A stretch of 64,000 nt of DNA from Rhizobiales bacterium Ga0077548 (lineage in GTDB: Bacteria > Pseudomonadota > Alphaproteobacteria > Rhizobiales > Xanthobacteraceae), in NCBI GenBank assembly GCA_001464215.1, contig LNEZ01000056.1, positions 1-64,000 on the forward strand, read 5' to 3'. The translations under genes and the position numbers were made by a program. The notes beneath the pieces were generated by a model. That model was not told the origin of the DNA, ran no database searches, and saw nothing but the letters and a program-made list of their open reading frames with translations. Positions 1-9,792 of the stretch are shown piece by piece (positions within the stretch are counted from its first letter, which is position 1; each line of letters begins with the position of its first letter).

Positions 1-917
1 TCGTCGGCAAGCGTTGCGCCGATTTTAGCGAGGCCCGATTTCAGTTCGGCGCTTGGAGCCTGCACCTTCATCTTGTTCTGCGAGAGCGTCGCGATAAAGC
101 CCGCGTTCTTGCTTTCCGACGCCTTCCAGCCGCGATCCTCGGCGGCGGCGGCGGCTTTCAACACCGCGTCCTGCGAAGCCTTGTCGAGCTTATCGAACGC
201 GGCCTTGCTCACAATGATGATGTTGTTCGGCAACCATGCCTGCACGTCATAGAAGTGCGTCATGGTTTCCCACGACTTCGTGTCGACGCCGGTCGCGCTC
301 GAGGTCATGAAGGATTCAACGACACCGGTTGCGAGCGCCTGTGCAAGTTCCGCCTGCTGCACGGTGACGGCCTGCGCGCCCGCGAGTTCGGCGATACGCG
401 TGGTGCCGCGATTATAGGCGCGCCACTTCAGGCCCTTCATGTCGTTGACGCTGTTGATGTCTTTCTTGGCGTAGATGCCCTGCGGCTGCCACGGCACTGC
501 GTAAAGCAGCATGATGCCCTGGCTCTCCAGCTTCTTCTGCATCAAAGGTTTCGCAGCGGCGTAAAGTTTCTTCGCGTCGGCATAGCTCGCCGCGAGAAAC
601 GGCACCACATCGACGCCGAAAATCGGATCTTCGTTTTCGAGCAGCGAAGCCAGCACTTCGCCGATTTCGGCCTGCCCGGTCTGCACCGCGCGCTTGATTT
701 CCGGCGCTTTAAAGAGCGAAGCACCCGGATGCAGCGTGAGCGTCAACTTGCCGCCGGTTCCCGCTTCCACATCCTTCGCAAACTGCGCGAGGTTCTCGGT
801 GTGGAAGTTAGTAGCGGGATAAGCGCTCGGAAAATTCCATTTGGTTTGCGCGGCAGCAGGACTTGCGGCGAGTGCAAGCGCGGCCAGGCCGAGCATTACG
901 TTACGTGAATTAAACAT
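1..917 (-). CDS. dctP: TRAP transporter periplasmic solute-binding protein DctP (partial, C-terminus outside window)
   Basis: Translating the minus strand from the ATG at 915-917 gives an uninterrupted frame to the window edge (about 305 residues). It opens with a Sec signal peptide (MFNSRNVMLG then an Ala/Leu-rich core ending SPAAAQ). The mature part has DctP-family features: FPSAYPATNFHTENL near the start, an LTLHPGASLFKAPEIKRAVQ stretch, and MKGLKWRAYN, whose Arg falls where family members bind the substrate carboxylate. It would capture an organic acid in the periplasm for the DctQ/DctM membrane pair. It is the last gene of the operon MarR regulator-dctQ-dctM-dctP, 31 bases after dctM. 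The substrate cannot be read from sequence; the divergent oxoprolinase suggests a small acid such as 5-oxoproline (inference). Confidence 0.9.
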   Translation of the reverse strand, partial: MFNSRNVMLGLAALALAASPAAAQTKWNFPSAYPATNFHTENLAQFAKDVEAGTGGKLTLTLHPGASLFKAPEIKRAVQTGQAEIGEVLASLLENEDPIFGVDVVPFLAASYADAKKLYAAAKPLMQKKLESQGIMLLYAVPWQPQGIYAKKDINSVNDMKGLKWRAYNRGTTRIAELAGAQAVTVQQAELAQALATGVVESFMTSSATGVDTKSWETMTHFYDVQAWLPNNIIIVSKAAFDKLDKASQDAVLKAAAAAEDRGWKASESKNAGFIATLSQNKMKVQAPSAELKSGLAKIGATLAD

Positions 918-948
918 ATTGTCGTCTCCCGGTTCTGTTTTTCGATCG

Positions 949-2256
949 TCAACTTGGTGGAAATGCCAGTTGCGGCAGGAACATCACGATCTGAGGAAAG
1001 ATCGTAATGATTGCAGCCGCGAGAACAAGCAGGAAAAAGAACGGCACCGCGGCAAGGGCTACCGTATTGGAATCCTTGCCGCTCATGGTTTGCAGCACGA
1101 AAAGATTAAAGCCCACGGGCGGCGTCACTTCCGCCATCTCGACAATGAGAATAACGAAGATGCCGAACCACACGAGATCGAAGCCCGCCTTCTGCACCAT
1201 CGGCAGCACGACCGCGGTCGTCAGCACAATCATCGAAATGCCGTCGAGCGCAGTACCGAGGATGATATACATCAGGAGCAGCGCCGCCATCAGCGCATAG
1301 GGGCTGAGGTTGAAGCCATCGACCCAGAGCGCGAGAGCGTTCGGAATCTGCGTAAGCGCCATGGCTTTCGACATATACCAGGCGCCGGCAAGGATCAGCA
1401 TGATCATCGCATTGACGCGGGTCGCGCCCATGATGCTCGCCCAGAACGATTGCCACGTCAGCGAGCCCTGCCACCACGCGATCGCAAGCGAACCGAGCAC
1501 ACCCCACGCCGCGCATTCGGTCGCCGATGCCCAGCCGCTGATCAGCACGATGAAAACGAGCGCTATCAAAAGAAGCACGGGAAGCAGATTGGTGGACTCG
1601 CGCAGCTTCTCCGCGAACGACATCTTCGGCTCGGGCGGCGGTTGCTTGTCGGGATTTCTGAGCGACCAGATCGCGATGTAGCCGCTGTAGAGCGCCATCA
1701 CGAGCAGGCCCGGCAGAAAGCCCGCGAGAAAAAGCTGGATGATGGAAACGTCGGCGGCGACCGCGTAGACCACCATCATGATGCTTGGCGGGATGAGAAT
1801 GCCGAGCGTGCCTGCGCCGGCGAGCGAGCCGAGCGCCAAATTTTCGTTGTAGCCCCGTTTTTTTAGCTCCGGCAGCGCGATCTTGCCGACCGTCGCACAG
1901 GTCGCGGCAGACGAACCGGAGACAGAACCGAACAGGCCGGAAGCCAGCACGTTCACGTGCATCAACCGGCCGGGAATGCGATTGAGCCAGGGCGCAAGAC
2001 CACGAAACATTTCCTCGGACAGTTTCGTGCGGAAAAGTATCTCTCCCATCCATATGAACATCGGGAGCGCTGCGAGCGTGTAACTCGAGCTTTCGCCCCA
2101 GATCGTGGTCGCCAGCAGATCGCCCGGGCGCGCGTGACCCGCGAACCACATACCGGCGAAGCCGGTGGCTAACAGCCCGATCGAAACCCAGACGCCGCCC
2201 GCCAGCATGAAGAACAGGACGAGCAGCAGAACGAGTGCAATTTCGACCAGACCCAT
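949..2256 (-). CDS. dctM: TRAP transporter large permease DctM
   Basis: A 435-residue inner-membrane protein made almost wholly of hydrophobic helices, the usual length for the DctM large subunit, which carries out Na+-driven solute import with DctQ and the binding protein. Family stretches are visible: SSSYTLAALPMFIWMGEILF, GLFGSVSGSSAATCATVGKI and ALGSLAGAGTLGILIPPSI in the first half, and EVTPPVGFNLFVLQ near the C-terminus. It begins 2 bases after the dctQ stop codon, so the two are almost certainly co-translated. Nothing looks truncated. Confidence 0.95.
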   Translation of the reverse strand: MGLVEIALVLLLVLFFMLAGGVWVSIGLLATGFAGMWFAGHARPGDLLATTIWGESSSYTLAALPMFIWMGEILFRTKLSEEMFRGLAPWLNRIPGRLMHVNVLASGLFGSVSGSSAATCATVGKIALPELKKRGYNENLALGSLAGAGTLGILIPPSIMMVVYAVAADVSIIQLFLAGFLPGLLVMALYSGYIAIWSLRNPDKQPPPEPKMSFAEKLRESTNLLPVLLLIALVFIVLISGWASATECAAWGVLGSLAIAWWQGSLTWQSFWASIMGATRVNAMIMLILAGAWYMSKAMALTQIPNALALWVDGFNLSPYALMAALLLMYIILGTALDGISMIVLTTAVVLPMVQKAGFDLVWFGIFVILIVEMAEVTPPVGFNLFVLQTMSGKDSNTVALAAVPFFFLLVLAAAIITIFPQIVMFLPQLAFPPS

Positions 2257-2258
2257 GA

Positions 2259-2810
2259 TTACACCGGACTCTGGATCGCTTGCTCGATCGCTTCTTCGGC
2301 GGTCTTGGGTTTCGGTTTTTCGTAATGCGGTGCGCCGCCAAAGAGCACATGAATCAACTCATCGACGAAGGCGATGAACAGAACGATAAGGCCAACCGCC
2401 ATGCCGGACTGCGGAACCCATATCGGCACGACGATCACACCCTGCGAGGGTTCGTTAATCAGCCAAGAGAAATAGGTCATCTTGTATGCGAACCACGCGA
2501 AGTAGCCGACGAAGAAAGTGCCGACCACCAGCGAAAAGATTTCGAAGAACCAGCGCGAGCGCCCGCTGAAGCGGTCGATCAGCAACCCAACGCGGATCAT
2601 CTCGGCGGAGCGGAACGTATGCGCGAGCGCGAGGAAAGAAACCGCCACCATGCACCAGCCGATGAACTCGTCGCCGGAGCGGACATTCAGTCCGAGCGGG
2701 CGCCCTGCCGACAGAAGCAGCATCAATACGAAAATTGCGAACAGAAATCCGCCGGCGGCAACGCCTGAGAACAGATAGAGCCAATCAAGAAACCTGCGTA
2801 TGATTTTCAT
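2259..2810 (-). CDS. dctQ: TRAP transporter small permease DctQ
   Basis: A 183-residue protein with four predicted membrane segments (around residues 12-35, 45-65, 88-110 and 130-155), the standard DctQ topology. The helix-two region keeps the family-like pattern GWCMVAVSFLALAHTFRSAEMIRV. The last 30 residues are a charged cytoplasmic tail. It forms the membrane complex with DctM and lies between the regulator gene (20 bases upstream) and dctM (2 bases downstream), in one operon. Confidence 0.92.
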   Translation of the reverse strand: MKIIRRFLDWLYLFSGVAAGGFLFAIFVLMLLLSAGRPLGLNVRSGDEFIGWCMVAVSFLALAHTFRSAEMIRVGLLIDRFSGRSRWFFEIFSLVVGTFFVGYFAWFAYKMTYFSWLINEPSQGVIVVPIWVPQSGMAVGLIVLFIAFVDELIHVLFGGAPHYEKPKPKTAEEAIEQAIQSPV

Positions 2811-2830
2811 TTGATGGCCCCCGCTTCTCT

Positions 2831-3385
2831 TTAAAGACTTGCTGCGGCGCGTGCGGCCTGATCGTAGTGGCCGGACAGCGCACGCATCAGCCCGGCAATT
2901 TCGGATAGACGCTTTTCGTCAGCGCCGGTCGCTTTTACGGGTGCAACCAGAAGCGCTTCGCGCACCCTTCCGTATTTTTTTACGATCGCTTCGCCTTTCG
3001 GCGAGAGCGAAACCGTTTTTTCGCTGCCCTTGCGGCTTGAAGTCAAAAGGCCCGCGCCTTCCAGCTTTTTCACGGCATAGGTGACGAGATGCGTGTCTTC
3101 GATCGAAAGCACGAGACAGATGTCGGCAAGCCGCTTCGGGCGCCCGCGGTGCGCGACCGCGTGCAGCACCAATACTTCCATCGGATTTACATCGGGAAGA
3201 CCGGCGGCGGCGACGCAGCGCACCATCCAGCGCTCGAAGGCATGGCCGAGTAAAATCAAACCGAATTCGAGCTCGGAAAGCGAAGGCATCGCACCCGCCG
3301 CGAGATGCGCCGACGAAACGATGGGCCCGAGCGAGGCATCCGCTTTGCCCGTATTCACCGCCGCCAGCCGTGCTGTCTTTGGCAT
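2831..3385 (-). CDS. MarR-type winged-helix regulator of the TRAP/oxoprolinase locus
   Basis: I start this at the ATG at 3383-3385 (MPKTARLAAV, 184 residues) because GGGAAGG lies just upstream; an in-frame start at 3445 would read through the intergenic operator. Residues about 50-150 hold a MarR-like winged helix: NPMEVLVLHAVAHRGRPKRL, then ICLVLSIEDTHLVTYAVKKL as the recognition region and KGSEKTVSLSPKGEAIVKKY as the wing. It leads the TRAP operon and is divergent from the oxoprolinase gene, with two A/T-rich palindromes between them, so it probably represses both directions until a ligand binds (inference). Confidence 0.85.
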   Translation of the reverse strand: MPKTARLAAVNTGKADASLGPIVSSAHLAAGAMPSLSELEFGLILLGHAFERWMVRCVAAAGLPDVNPMEVLVLHAVAHRGRPKRLADICLVLSIEDTHLVTYAVKKLEGAGLLTSSRKGSEKTVSLSPKGEAIVKKYGRVREALLVAPVKATGADEKRLSEIAGLMRALSGHYDQAARAAASL

Positions 3386-3429
3386 TCGCCTTCCCTGCGA
3401 AAAAATGCCGATATATGAGCCTAGCCCCA

Positions 3430-3467
3430 ACAAATAATTTGTCAATAAATCGCCGACGATTTATTTG
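3430..3467. promoter_or_regulatory. Palindromic operator candidates in the regulator/oxoprolinase divergent promoter
   Basis: Two adjoining dyads lie in the 103-base gap between the divergent genes: ACAAATAATTTGT at 3430-3442, and AATAAATCG-CCGA-CGATTTATT at 3444-3465 (nine perfect base pairs around a 4-base centre). They are A/T-rich islands in GC-rich sequence. MarR proteins bind such dyads over divergent promoters; assigning them to this regulator is inference. Confidence 0.6.
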
Positions 3468-3488
3468 TAGGCGACGGGAGAACTTCCT

Positions 3489-6400
3489 ATGGCGAAAAAA
3501 CCTGCAAACAAAGCTTGGGACTTCTGGATCGATCGCGGCGGCACCTTCACCGACGTGGTGGCAAAGCCGCCCTCGGGAAAACTGATTGCGAAGAAACTTC
3601 TTTCGGAATCGCCGGCCTATTCCGATGCTGCAGTGCAAGGCATTCGCGAATGTCTCGGCTTAGAAAAAGGCGCTGCGATCCCGCGCGGCATGATCGGTGC
3701 CGTGAAAATGGGCACGACGGTCGCGACCAATGCGCTCCTGGAACGCAAGGGCGACCGCACGCTTCTCCTCATCACCAAGGGTTTTCGCGATGCGCTGAAG
3801 ATCGGCTATCAGGCGCGGCCGAAAATCTTCGCGAAAGAAATCATCAAGCCGGAAATGCTTTACGAGCGCGTTTCGGAAATTTCCGAGCGTATTCTTGCCG
3901 ACGGCACGGTTGAGCAAAAGCCCGACGAAAAAGAAATCCGTGCGGCGCTCGAGAGCGCGCAACGCGACGGCTTCAAGGCGGTCGCAATCGTCTTCATGCA
4001 CGCCTATCGCTATCCCGCGCACGAACAATTAGCTGCGAAGATCGCGCGCGAGATGGGCTTCGCGCAGGTTTCGGTGAGCTACGAGACTTCGCCGCTGATC
4101 AAGCTTGTCGGCCGCGGCGACACCACGGTCGTCGATGCGTATCTCTCTCCGATTCTTGCGCGTTATGTCGCTCGGGTCAGCAAAGAGCTGGATGCGAAAA
4201 ACTCCGGCGCGCGGCTGATGTTCATGATGTCGTCAGGCGGGTTGACCGCTGCCGATCTCTTTCAGGGAAAAGATGCAATTCTTTCCGGTCCCGCCGGCGG
4301 CGTGGTCGGCATGGCGCAGACCGGCGAGAGCGCCGGCTTCAAACGGCTGATCGGCTTCGACATGGGTGGAACTTCCACGGACGTTTCGCATTTCGACGGC
4401 GAGTACGAGCGTGCGTTCGAGACTGAAGTTGCGGGCGTGCGTATGCGCGCGCCGATGATGCAGATTCACACGGTCGCAGCCGGCGGCGGCTCGATATTGC
4501 ATTTCGACGGCTCACGCTTTCGCGTCGGGCCTGACTCCGCGGGGGCCGATCCCGGACCCAAGTGCTACCGCCGCGATGGCCCGCTTGCCGTCACCGACGC
4601 GAACGTCATGGCGGGCAAGCTCATTCCGGATTTTTTCCCGAAGATATTCGGGAAGACCAACGACCAGCCGATCGACGCAAATGCCGTGCGCGAGGCTTTC
4701 ACGAAGCTCGCGAGGCAAGTCGGCGGCGGCAAGAAGCCGGAAGAAGTCGCAGACGGCTTCATTACCATCGCAGTCGAGAACATGGCGAACGCGATCAAGA
4801 AGATTTCGGTCGCGCGCGGCTATGACGTGACGCGCTATGCGCTGAACTGCTTCGGCGGCGCGGGTGGGCAACACGCGTGCCTTGTTGCGGATAGCCTCGG
4901 CATGAAGAGCGTCGTTATTCATCCGCTTTCAGGTTTGCTCTCCGCCTATGGCATGGGGCTTGCCGATATCCGCGCTACACGCACACAGGCGCTGGAAGAA
5001 TCCTTGAGCGCCAAAGCGCTCGCGTCGGTCAACAGGATCGGTAAGAAGCTCGGCGATGAAGTGAAGCGCGAAGTCACCTCTCAGGGTGTCGCGCCGAAAC
5101 AGATCAAAGTGATCGTCCGCGCGCATCTGCGCTATGCGGGCACCGATACGCCGCTCGAAGTCGTCGCTAACTCGATCAAGAAGATGCAGCGCGATTTCGA
5201 GGCCGCGCACAAGGCGCGCTTCGGCTTCATGGACCGCGACAAGGAAATCGTAGTCGAAGCGGTGTCGGTCGAAGCCATTGGCGGCGGCGCGAAGTTTTCC
5301 GAGCGCGCGGCGAAGACTTCGAAGTCGAAGTTGCCCACGCCGCGCCGCAAGACCAAATTCTTCTCAAACGGCAAATTCCAGAACGCACTCGTCTATACCC
5401 GCGACCAGCTCAAACCCGGCCACACTATCAATGGCCCTGCCCTTTTGATCGAACCCAACCAGACCGTCGTGGTCGAGGACGGCTGGCAGGCGAAGCTGAC
5501 GGCAAAAGATCACCTCGTACTCACGCGCGCGAAGGTATTGGCGCGCAAGCACGCAATCGGCACCACCGCCGACCCGGTGCTCTTGGAGGTCTTCAACAAT
5601 CTCTTCATGTCAATCGCCGAACAGATGGGTGTCACGCTCCAGAACACGGCCTATTCCGTGAATATCAAGGAGCGGCTGGATTTCTCCTGCGCGTGTTTCG
5701 ATGCGAACGGCACGCTGGTCGCGAACGCGCCGCATATGCCGGTACATCTCGGTTCGATGGACCGCTCGGTCGAAACCGTGATCCGCGCGAATGCGGGCAA
5801 GATCAAACCGGGCGACGTCTATGCGCTGAACGCACCTTATAACGGCGGTACGCATCTTCCCGATATCACGGTCTGCACGCCGGTGTTCGACGACAAGGGA
5901 AGAAAGATTCTATTTTGGGTTGCGAGCAGAGGTCATCATGCCGATGTCGGCGGGGTGGCGCCCGGTTCGATGTCGCCGCTTGCGACCCACATCGACGAGG
6001 AAGGCGTCTATATTGATAACTTCAAGCTCGTGGATCGCGGCCGTTTCCGCGAGAAGGAGCTATATCAACTCCTCCGCGGCGCGAAATATCCCGCGCGCAA
6101 TCCGCTCCAGAACGTCAACGACCTGAAGGCGCAGATCGCAGCCAACGAAAAAGGTGTGCGCGAATTGCGCAAGATGATCGCGCTGTTCGGTATGCCGGTC
6201 GTCAAAGCGTATATGGGCCATGTGCAGGACAACGCCGCCGAGTCCGTGCGGCGCGTGCTAGACCGGCTGCACGATTCCGAATTTTCTTACGAGATGGATC
6301 AGGGCACGTTCATCAAGGTCAGAATCTCGGTCGACAAGAAGAGGCGCGAAGCCACCGTCGATTTCACCGGCACCAGCCCGCAGCAGAACACGAACTTCAA

Positions 6401-7097
6401 CGCGCCCGCGCCGGTGACGCGCGCGGCGGTGCTTTACGTCTTCCGTGTGATGGTGGACGACGAAATTCCGATGAATGCGGGCTGTTTGCGGCCGATCAAT
6501 ATCGTGGTGCCCGAAAAGTCGATGCTGTCGCCGCAATATCCGGCGGCGGTCGTCGCAGGCAATGTCGAGACCAGCCAAGCGGTGACGAACTGTCTGTTCG
6601 GCGCGTTAGGCGCGCTATCCTGCTCGCAAGGCACGATGAACAATCTCACCTACGGCAACGACAAGTATCAGTACTATGAGACCATCTGCTCCGGCTCACC
6701 TTCGGGTCCCGGCTTTAACGGCACCGACGCGGTGCACGTACACATGACCAACACGCGGCTCACCGATCCGGAAGTGCTCGAATTCCGCTTCCCGGTCGTG
6801 CTCGAGGATTTCCATATCCGGAAAGATTCCGGCGGACGCGGCAAATGGAAAGCGGGCGACGGTATTTATCGCCGCGTGCGCTTCCGCGAAAAAATGGATT
6901 GCGCAATTCTTTCCGGTCATCGGCGCGTGGCGCCGTTTGGGCTCTCGGGCGGAGAGCAAGGGCACGTCGGCGAAAACCGGGTGCGGCGCAATTCCGGTAA
7001 GGAAGAGAAATTACAAGGCTGCGATCAGACCGTGCTGGAAGCCGGCGAAGCCGTCATCATCATCACGCCGACAGGTGGTGGATACGGGAAGGCTTAA
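3489..7097 (+). CDS. 5-oxoprolinase (ATP-hydrolysing) / hydantoinase A-B fusion
   Basis: 1202 residues, the usual length for the single-chain bacterial 5-oxoprolinase. The start follows GGGAG. Residues 11-24 ([14 protein letters not shown]) are the HyuA N-terminal phosphate-binding motif; the HyuA core continues with [31 protein letters not shown] and [19 protein letters not shown]. From about residue 690 the HyuB domain begins ([20 protein letters not shown]) and runs to GGGYG at the C-terminus. The family opens 5-oxo-L-proline to glutamate with ATP. Fused HyuA-HyuB proteins can also act on hydantoins, so the exact substrate is open. It is divergent from the MarR regulator and TRAP operon, which suggests an import-and-hydrolyse pathway. 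Its stop overlaps the convergent extensin gene by 4 bases. Confidence 0.88.
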   Translation: MAKKPANKAWDFWIDRGGTFTDVVAKPPSGKLIAKKLLSESPAYSDAAVQGIRECLGLEKGAAIPRGMIGAVKMGTTVATNALLERKGDRTLLLITKGFRDALKIGYQARPKIFAKEIIKPEMLYERVSEISERILADGTVEQKPDEKEIRAALESAQRDGFKAVAIVFMHAYRYPAHEQLAAKIAREMGFAQVSVSYETSPLIKLVGRGDTTVVDAYLSPILARYVARVSKELDAKNSGARLMFMMSSGGLTAADLFQGKDAILSGPAGGVVGMAQTGESAGFKRLIGFDMGGTSTDVSHFDGEYERAFETEVAGVRMRAPMMQIHTVAAGGGSILHFDGSRFRVGPDSAGADPGPKCYRRDGPLAVTDANVMAGKLIPDFFPKIFGKTNDQPIDANAVREAFTKLARQVGGGKKPEEVADGFITIAVENMANAIKKISVARGYDVTRYALNCFGGAGGQHACLVADSLGMKSVVIHPLSGLLSAYGMGLADIRATRTQALEESLSAKALASVNRIGKKLGDEVKREVTSQGVAPKQIKVIVRAHLRYAGTDTPLEVVANSIKKMQRDFEAAHKARFGFMDRDKEIVVEAVSVEAIGGGAKFSERAAKTSKSKLPTPRRKTKFFSNGKFQNALVYTRDQLKPGHTINGPALLIEPNQTVVVEDGWQAKLTAKDHLVLTRAKVLARKHAIGTTADPVLLEVFNNLFMSIAEQMGVTLQNTAYSVNIKERLDFSCACFDANGTLVANAPHMPVHLGSMDRSVETVIRANAGKIKPGDVYALNAPYNGGTHLPDITVCTPVFDDKGRKILFWVASRGHHADVGGVAPGSMSPLATHIDEEGVYIDNFKLVDRGRFREKELYQLLRGAKYPARNPLQNVNDLKAQIAANEKGVRELRKMIALFGMPVVKAYMGHVQDNAAESVRRVLDRLHDSEFSYEMDQGTFIKVRISVDKKRREATVDFTGTSPQQNTNFNAPAPVTRAAVLYVFRVMVDDEIPMNAGCLRPINIVVPEKSMLSPQYPAAVVAGNVETSQAVTNCLFGALGALSCSQGTMNNLTYGNDKYQYYETICSGSPSGPGFNGTDAVHVHMTNTRLTDPEVLEFRFPVVLEDFHIRKDSGGRGKWKAGDGIYRRVRFREKMDCAILSGHRRVAPFGLSGGEQGHVGENRVRRNSGKEEKLQGCDQTVLEAGEAVIIITPTGGGYGKA

Positions 7098-8269
7098 TCC
7101 TCGCCCGGCACGGCCTTCGGCAGATTCTTCTTCACCGGCGGAAGCTCTTTGTAATACTTCCGGTTCTTGATCGATCCGGTCAGGATTTCGTCGGCATTTT
7201 TCTTCGCGCCGATGCGGCCCGGCGGCACAGGACGGTTCGGATTGTAAGGCGCATCCGGCATCGGCCGATAATTCGGGTCCGGCTGCGGGCCTTGTTGCCA
7301 TTGCATATTCGGATTTTGCTGCGGCTGCGCGTTCGGCGCGCGCATATATTGCGGCTGCTGTTGTGGAGAAATCGCAAGCGGCTGTTCGTTCGTCGGCTGA
7401 CGATACTGCTGCTGCGGCGACGGCGGATAAGCCTGATCGGGCGAAAGCGGCTGCTGCTTCGCGCGCGGACTAAAGCGCTGCGGCGGAACATCGTCGTCCT
7501 CATAATCGCTCTGTTGCGGCTGCTGCACGCGCGCGATCGGAAACCGCTCGTAGTGTTTCTGCTGCTTTTGTACCATCGGACCCGGCTCGTTCGGATAACG
7601 GCGCGGCGGCGTAATCAGTTGCGGCGCCGGACGGCAGACCACGCTGCTTCTGCGCGCAAGATCGAAATGAAAGTGGTCGTGGTGCGCGGCGTCGTAGCCG
7701 GGGCCAAGCACGGTCGTGAAAACCTCGCAGCCGCCCGCATGAATCTGGCGCAGAAAGCCACGCTCTTCCGGCGCGCCGTTCCAGCCGTGTTTCACGGTCA
7801 CGATGCGTCCGCTCGAAAACGTAAAGCCGGCAACGTCCAGCGCATTGCCGAAGCCGTGCTCCGACATATTGCCGGAGCCGCCGATGCGGCGGCAGGAGTA
7901 AGAGGAGAGCTGGCGCACCTCGACGATCTGTTCGCCGAACCAGGCTTGCGCCGCGGGCTGCGCGATCTCGGTGACCCAGCGGTTGAAGGCAACCGTCATC
8001 GGGCAGCCTAATGTCGCCTGCGGCTTCATCGAAACCTGGCCATCGACCGCTGCCTGAATCCTGAAAGGATGATTCATCCCACAGGAGCTGTCGCCGTTGA
8101 TTTCGGAAACCGGCTCTACATAAGAGCTCGCCTGCACCAGGCGCTGCGCGATGCACTGCTCTTCAGCGGCTGCACGCCAAGGCGCACGCTCTTCATAGTT
8201 GAAGGCGCGGCAGCCAAACAGCCCCAAAGCGACGAGCGGGGCGACGAGATACAAACGTCCGCGCGCCAT
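7094..8269 (-). CDS. Extensin-family lipoprotein with M15-like fold and Pro/Gln-rich tail
   Basis: 391 residues. The N-terminus is a lipoprotein signal ending in the lipobox LFGC, with Cys20 the lipidated residue. The extensin-like C-terminal domain common in Rhizobiales covers about residues 35-210 and carries a metallopeptidase-like ligand set: [10 protein letters not shown] (His138, Asp145) and HHDHFHFD (His199, His201). This suggests a zinc D,D-carboxypeptidase-type active site acting on the cell wall (family inference). Residues from about 215 to 350 are low-complexity and rich in Pro and Gln; the end is basic. It shares its stop bases TTAA with the convergent oxoprolinase gene. Confidence 0.85.
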   Translation of the reverse strand: MARGRLYLVAPLVALGLFGCRAFNYEERAPWRAAAEEQCIAQRLVQASSYVEPVSEINGDSSCGMNHPFRIQAAVDGQVSMKPQATLGCPMTVAFNRWVTEIAQPAAQAWFGEQIVEVRQLSSYSCRRIGGSGNMSEHGFGNALDVAGFTFSSGRIVTVKHGWNGAPEERGFLRQIHAGGCEVFTTVLGPGYDAAHHDHFHFDLARRSSVVCRPAPQLITPPRRYPNEPGPMVQKQQKHYERFPIARVQQPQQSDYEDDDVPPQRFSPRAKQQPLSPDQAYPPSPQQQYRQPTNEQPLAISPQQQPQYMRAPNAQPQQNPNMQWQQGPQPDPNYRPMPDAPYNPNRPVPPGRIGAKKNADEILTGSIKNRKYYKELPPVKKNLPKAVPGED

Positions 8270-8409
8270 GGCCGGGAAAATGCGTCGGAGCAGGTTTAGA
8301 GGGAGTTAAGAAGCGAAATGCGGTCATACACACCGGATGCGCAAAAAGTCGCGTGATTGTCAGCTACACGCGTTGCCTGCTCTTAACAGAAACGGCAAAA
8401 AGACGGCGA

Positions 8410-9591
8410 ATGTCCATGCTCGCAAAAATGCGCGGACCCCACCGCGCCGTCCCGGTCTTCGGGATCACCATGATCCTGACCTGGGGAACGCTCTGGTATT
8501 CCGCCGCACTGTTATTGCCTTTGCTCGCTGCATCGCGCGGCTGGTCGATCACGTTGGTGATGAGCGGCATATCGGCCGGGCTTCTTGCCGGCGGCTTGGC
8601 GTCGCCCCGGATCGGCAAAGCTATCGACAAGTATGGCGGGCATTATGTGATGGCCGCGGGTTCGCTTCTAGGCGCCCTCGGTCTTGTGGCCCTGCCCTTC
8701 GTCACGCATCCGGTAATTTATTATGCGATTTGGGCCGTGCTTGGCATCGCGATGGCGGCCAACCTCTACGATCCGGCATTTGCGACCCTCACCCGGATTT
8801 TCGGCGCCGATGCGCGCAAGCAAATCACTCTGCTCACCTTGATGGGCGGTTTCGCCTCGACCGTAAGCTGGCCTGCAACGCATCTTTTGCTCGGCATTAC
8901 CGACTGGCGCGGCACGTATTTCATTTACGCCGCGGTGATGGCGCTCTTGGTCGCGCCGCTCCATGCCTTTGCGGTTCCGCGGACTAAAGCGAAGGCGCCT
9001 TCGCCCGTGGAAGGCGCGAAAGTGCCCGCCGTGCTTGCCGCCAAAGGGCTGGTTTTTGTTCTTGTTGCCTGTGCTTTCGCGACCTTCATGTTCGCGCAAT
9101 CGGGAATGCTCACGCATATGCTGCTGATCTATGAGCGGATGGGGGTTGACCGCGCCACGGCGGTTGCGATCGGCGCCCTGTTCGGTCCGGCGCAGGTGGC
9201 AGCACGCATTTGCGAGCTTGCGGTCGCACGGCACACCTATCCCTTGAACGTCGCGCGTTTCGCGGCGGGGCTCTTGATTTCGGCGTTTGCGATTTTTGCG
9301 ATCTTCGGCATCAGCGCGGTCACGGCGGCAGTTTTCGTGCTTCTGTTCGGCGCCGCGAACGGCCTCATGACGATTGCGCGCGGCACGCTGCCGCTCGCCC
9401 TCTTCGGCCCGAATGGCTACGGCCATCTGGTCGGTCGCCTGGCGGCGCCGGCATTGGCCGTGCAGGCGGCGGCACCCATTGCGATGGCGCTCGTGATCGA
9501 GCGCGTTTCCGACCCCGCCGCACTCGCGCTGACAGCCGGTTTCATCGTGGTCGCGTTCGTCTGTTTCCTTTGTATCCGCAGGCCCTCCTAG
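8410..9591 (+). CDS. MFS transporter
   Basis: 393 residues from the ATG at 8410; an in-frame alternative at 8353 adds 19 residues (IVSYTRCLLLTETAKRRR) not typical of an MFS N-terminus. About twelve hydrophobic segments are visible. The loop after helix two has the MFS signature in the form GGLASPRIGKAIDKYGGHYVM. A basic central loop (RTKAKAPSPVEGAKVP) separates the halves. No binding residues point to a substrate. It is a single gene, divergent from the extensin lipoprotein and followed by the L,D-transpeptidase 201 bases downstream. Confidence 0.85.
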   Translation: MSMLAKMRGPHRAVPVFGITMILTWGTLWYSAALLLPLLAASRGWSITLVMSGISAGLLAGGLASPRIGKAIDKYGGHYVMAAGSLLGALGLVALPFVTHPVIYYAIWAVLGIAMAANLYDPAFATLTRIFGADARKQITLLTLMGGFASTVSWPATHLLLGITDWRGTYFIYAAVMALLVAPLHAFAVPRTKAKAPSPVEGAKVPAVLAAKGLVFVLVACAFATFMFAQSGMLTHMLLIYERMGVDRATAVAIGALFGPAQVAARICELAVARHTYPLNVARFAAGLLISAFAIFAIFGISAVTAAVFVLLFGAANGLMTIARGTLPLALFGPNGYGHLVGRLAAPALAVQAAAPIAMALVIERVSDPAALALTAGFIVVAFVCFLCIRRPS

Positions 9592-9792
9592 CGCCTGCGC
9601 GATTAACACTCGCGAAACCATGATCGCTAAGCGCGCGGAAACCATGATCGGAAGGATCATGCGCGGAAGCACGGGGTTGCGGGTCTGAGCCTGTGCAAAT
9701 TTACCAATCGGTTGGGATGACAAATTACTAACGAGAGGCGCGCGGGCGTCTCTCGCGCGATTTGTTCGGCGCTTTCAGTAACGAGTACGTCG
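9592..9792. other. Intergenic region with a 13-base direct repeat
   Basis: A 201-base gap upstream of the L,D-transpeptidase. It holds two copies of GAAACCATGATCG, at 9614-9626 and 9638-9650, 24 bases apart start to start. I see no convincing small gene or terminator in it. Confidence 0.5.

Noticed and set aside
1106-2350. 414-residue frame on the minus strand over dctM/dctQ
   Set aside because: It is the shadow of the two real TRAP permease genes in another frame: Arg/His/Asp-rich with no family features or membrane helices.
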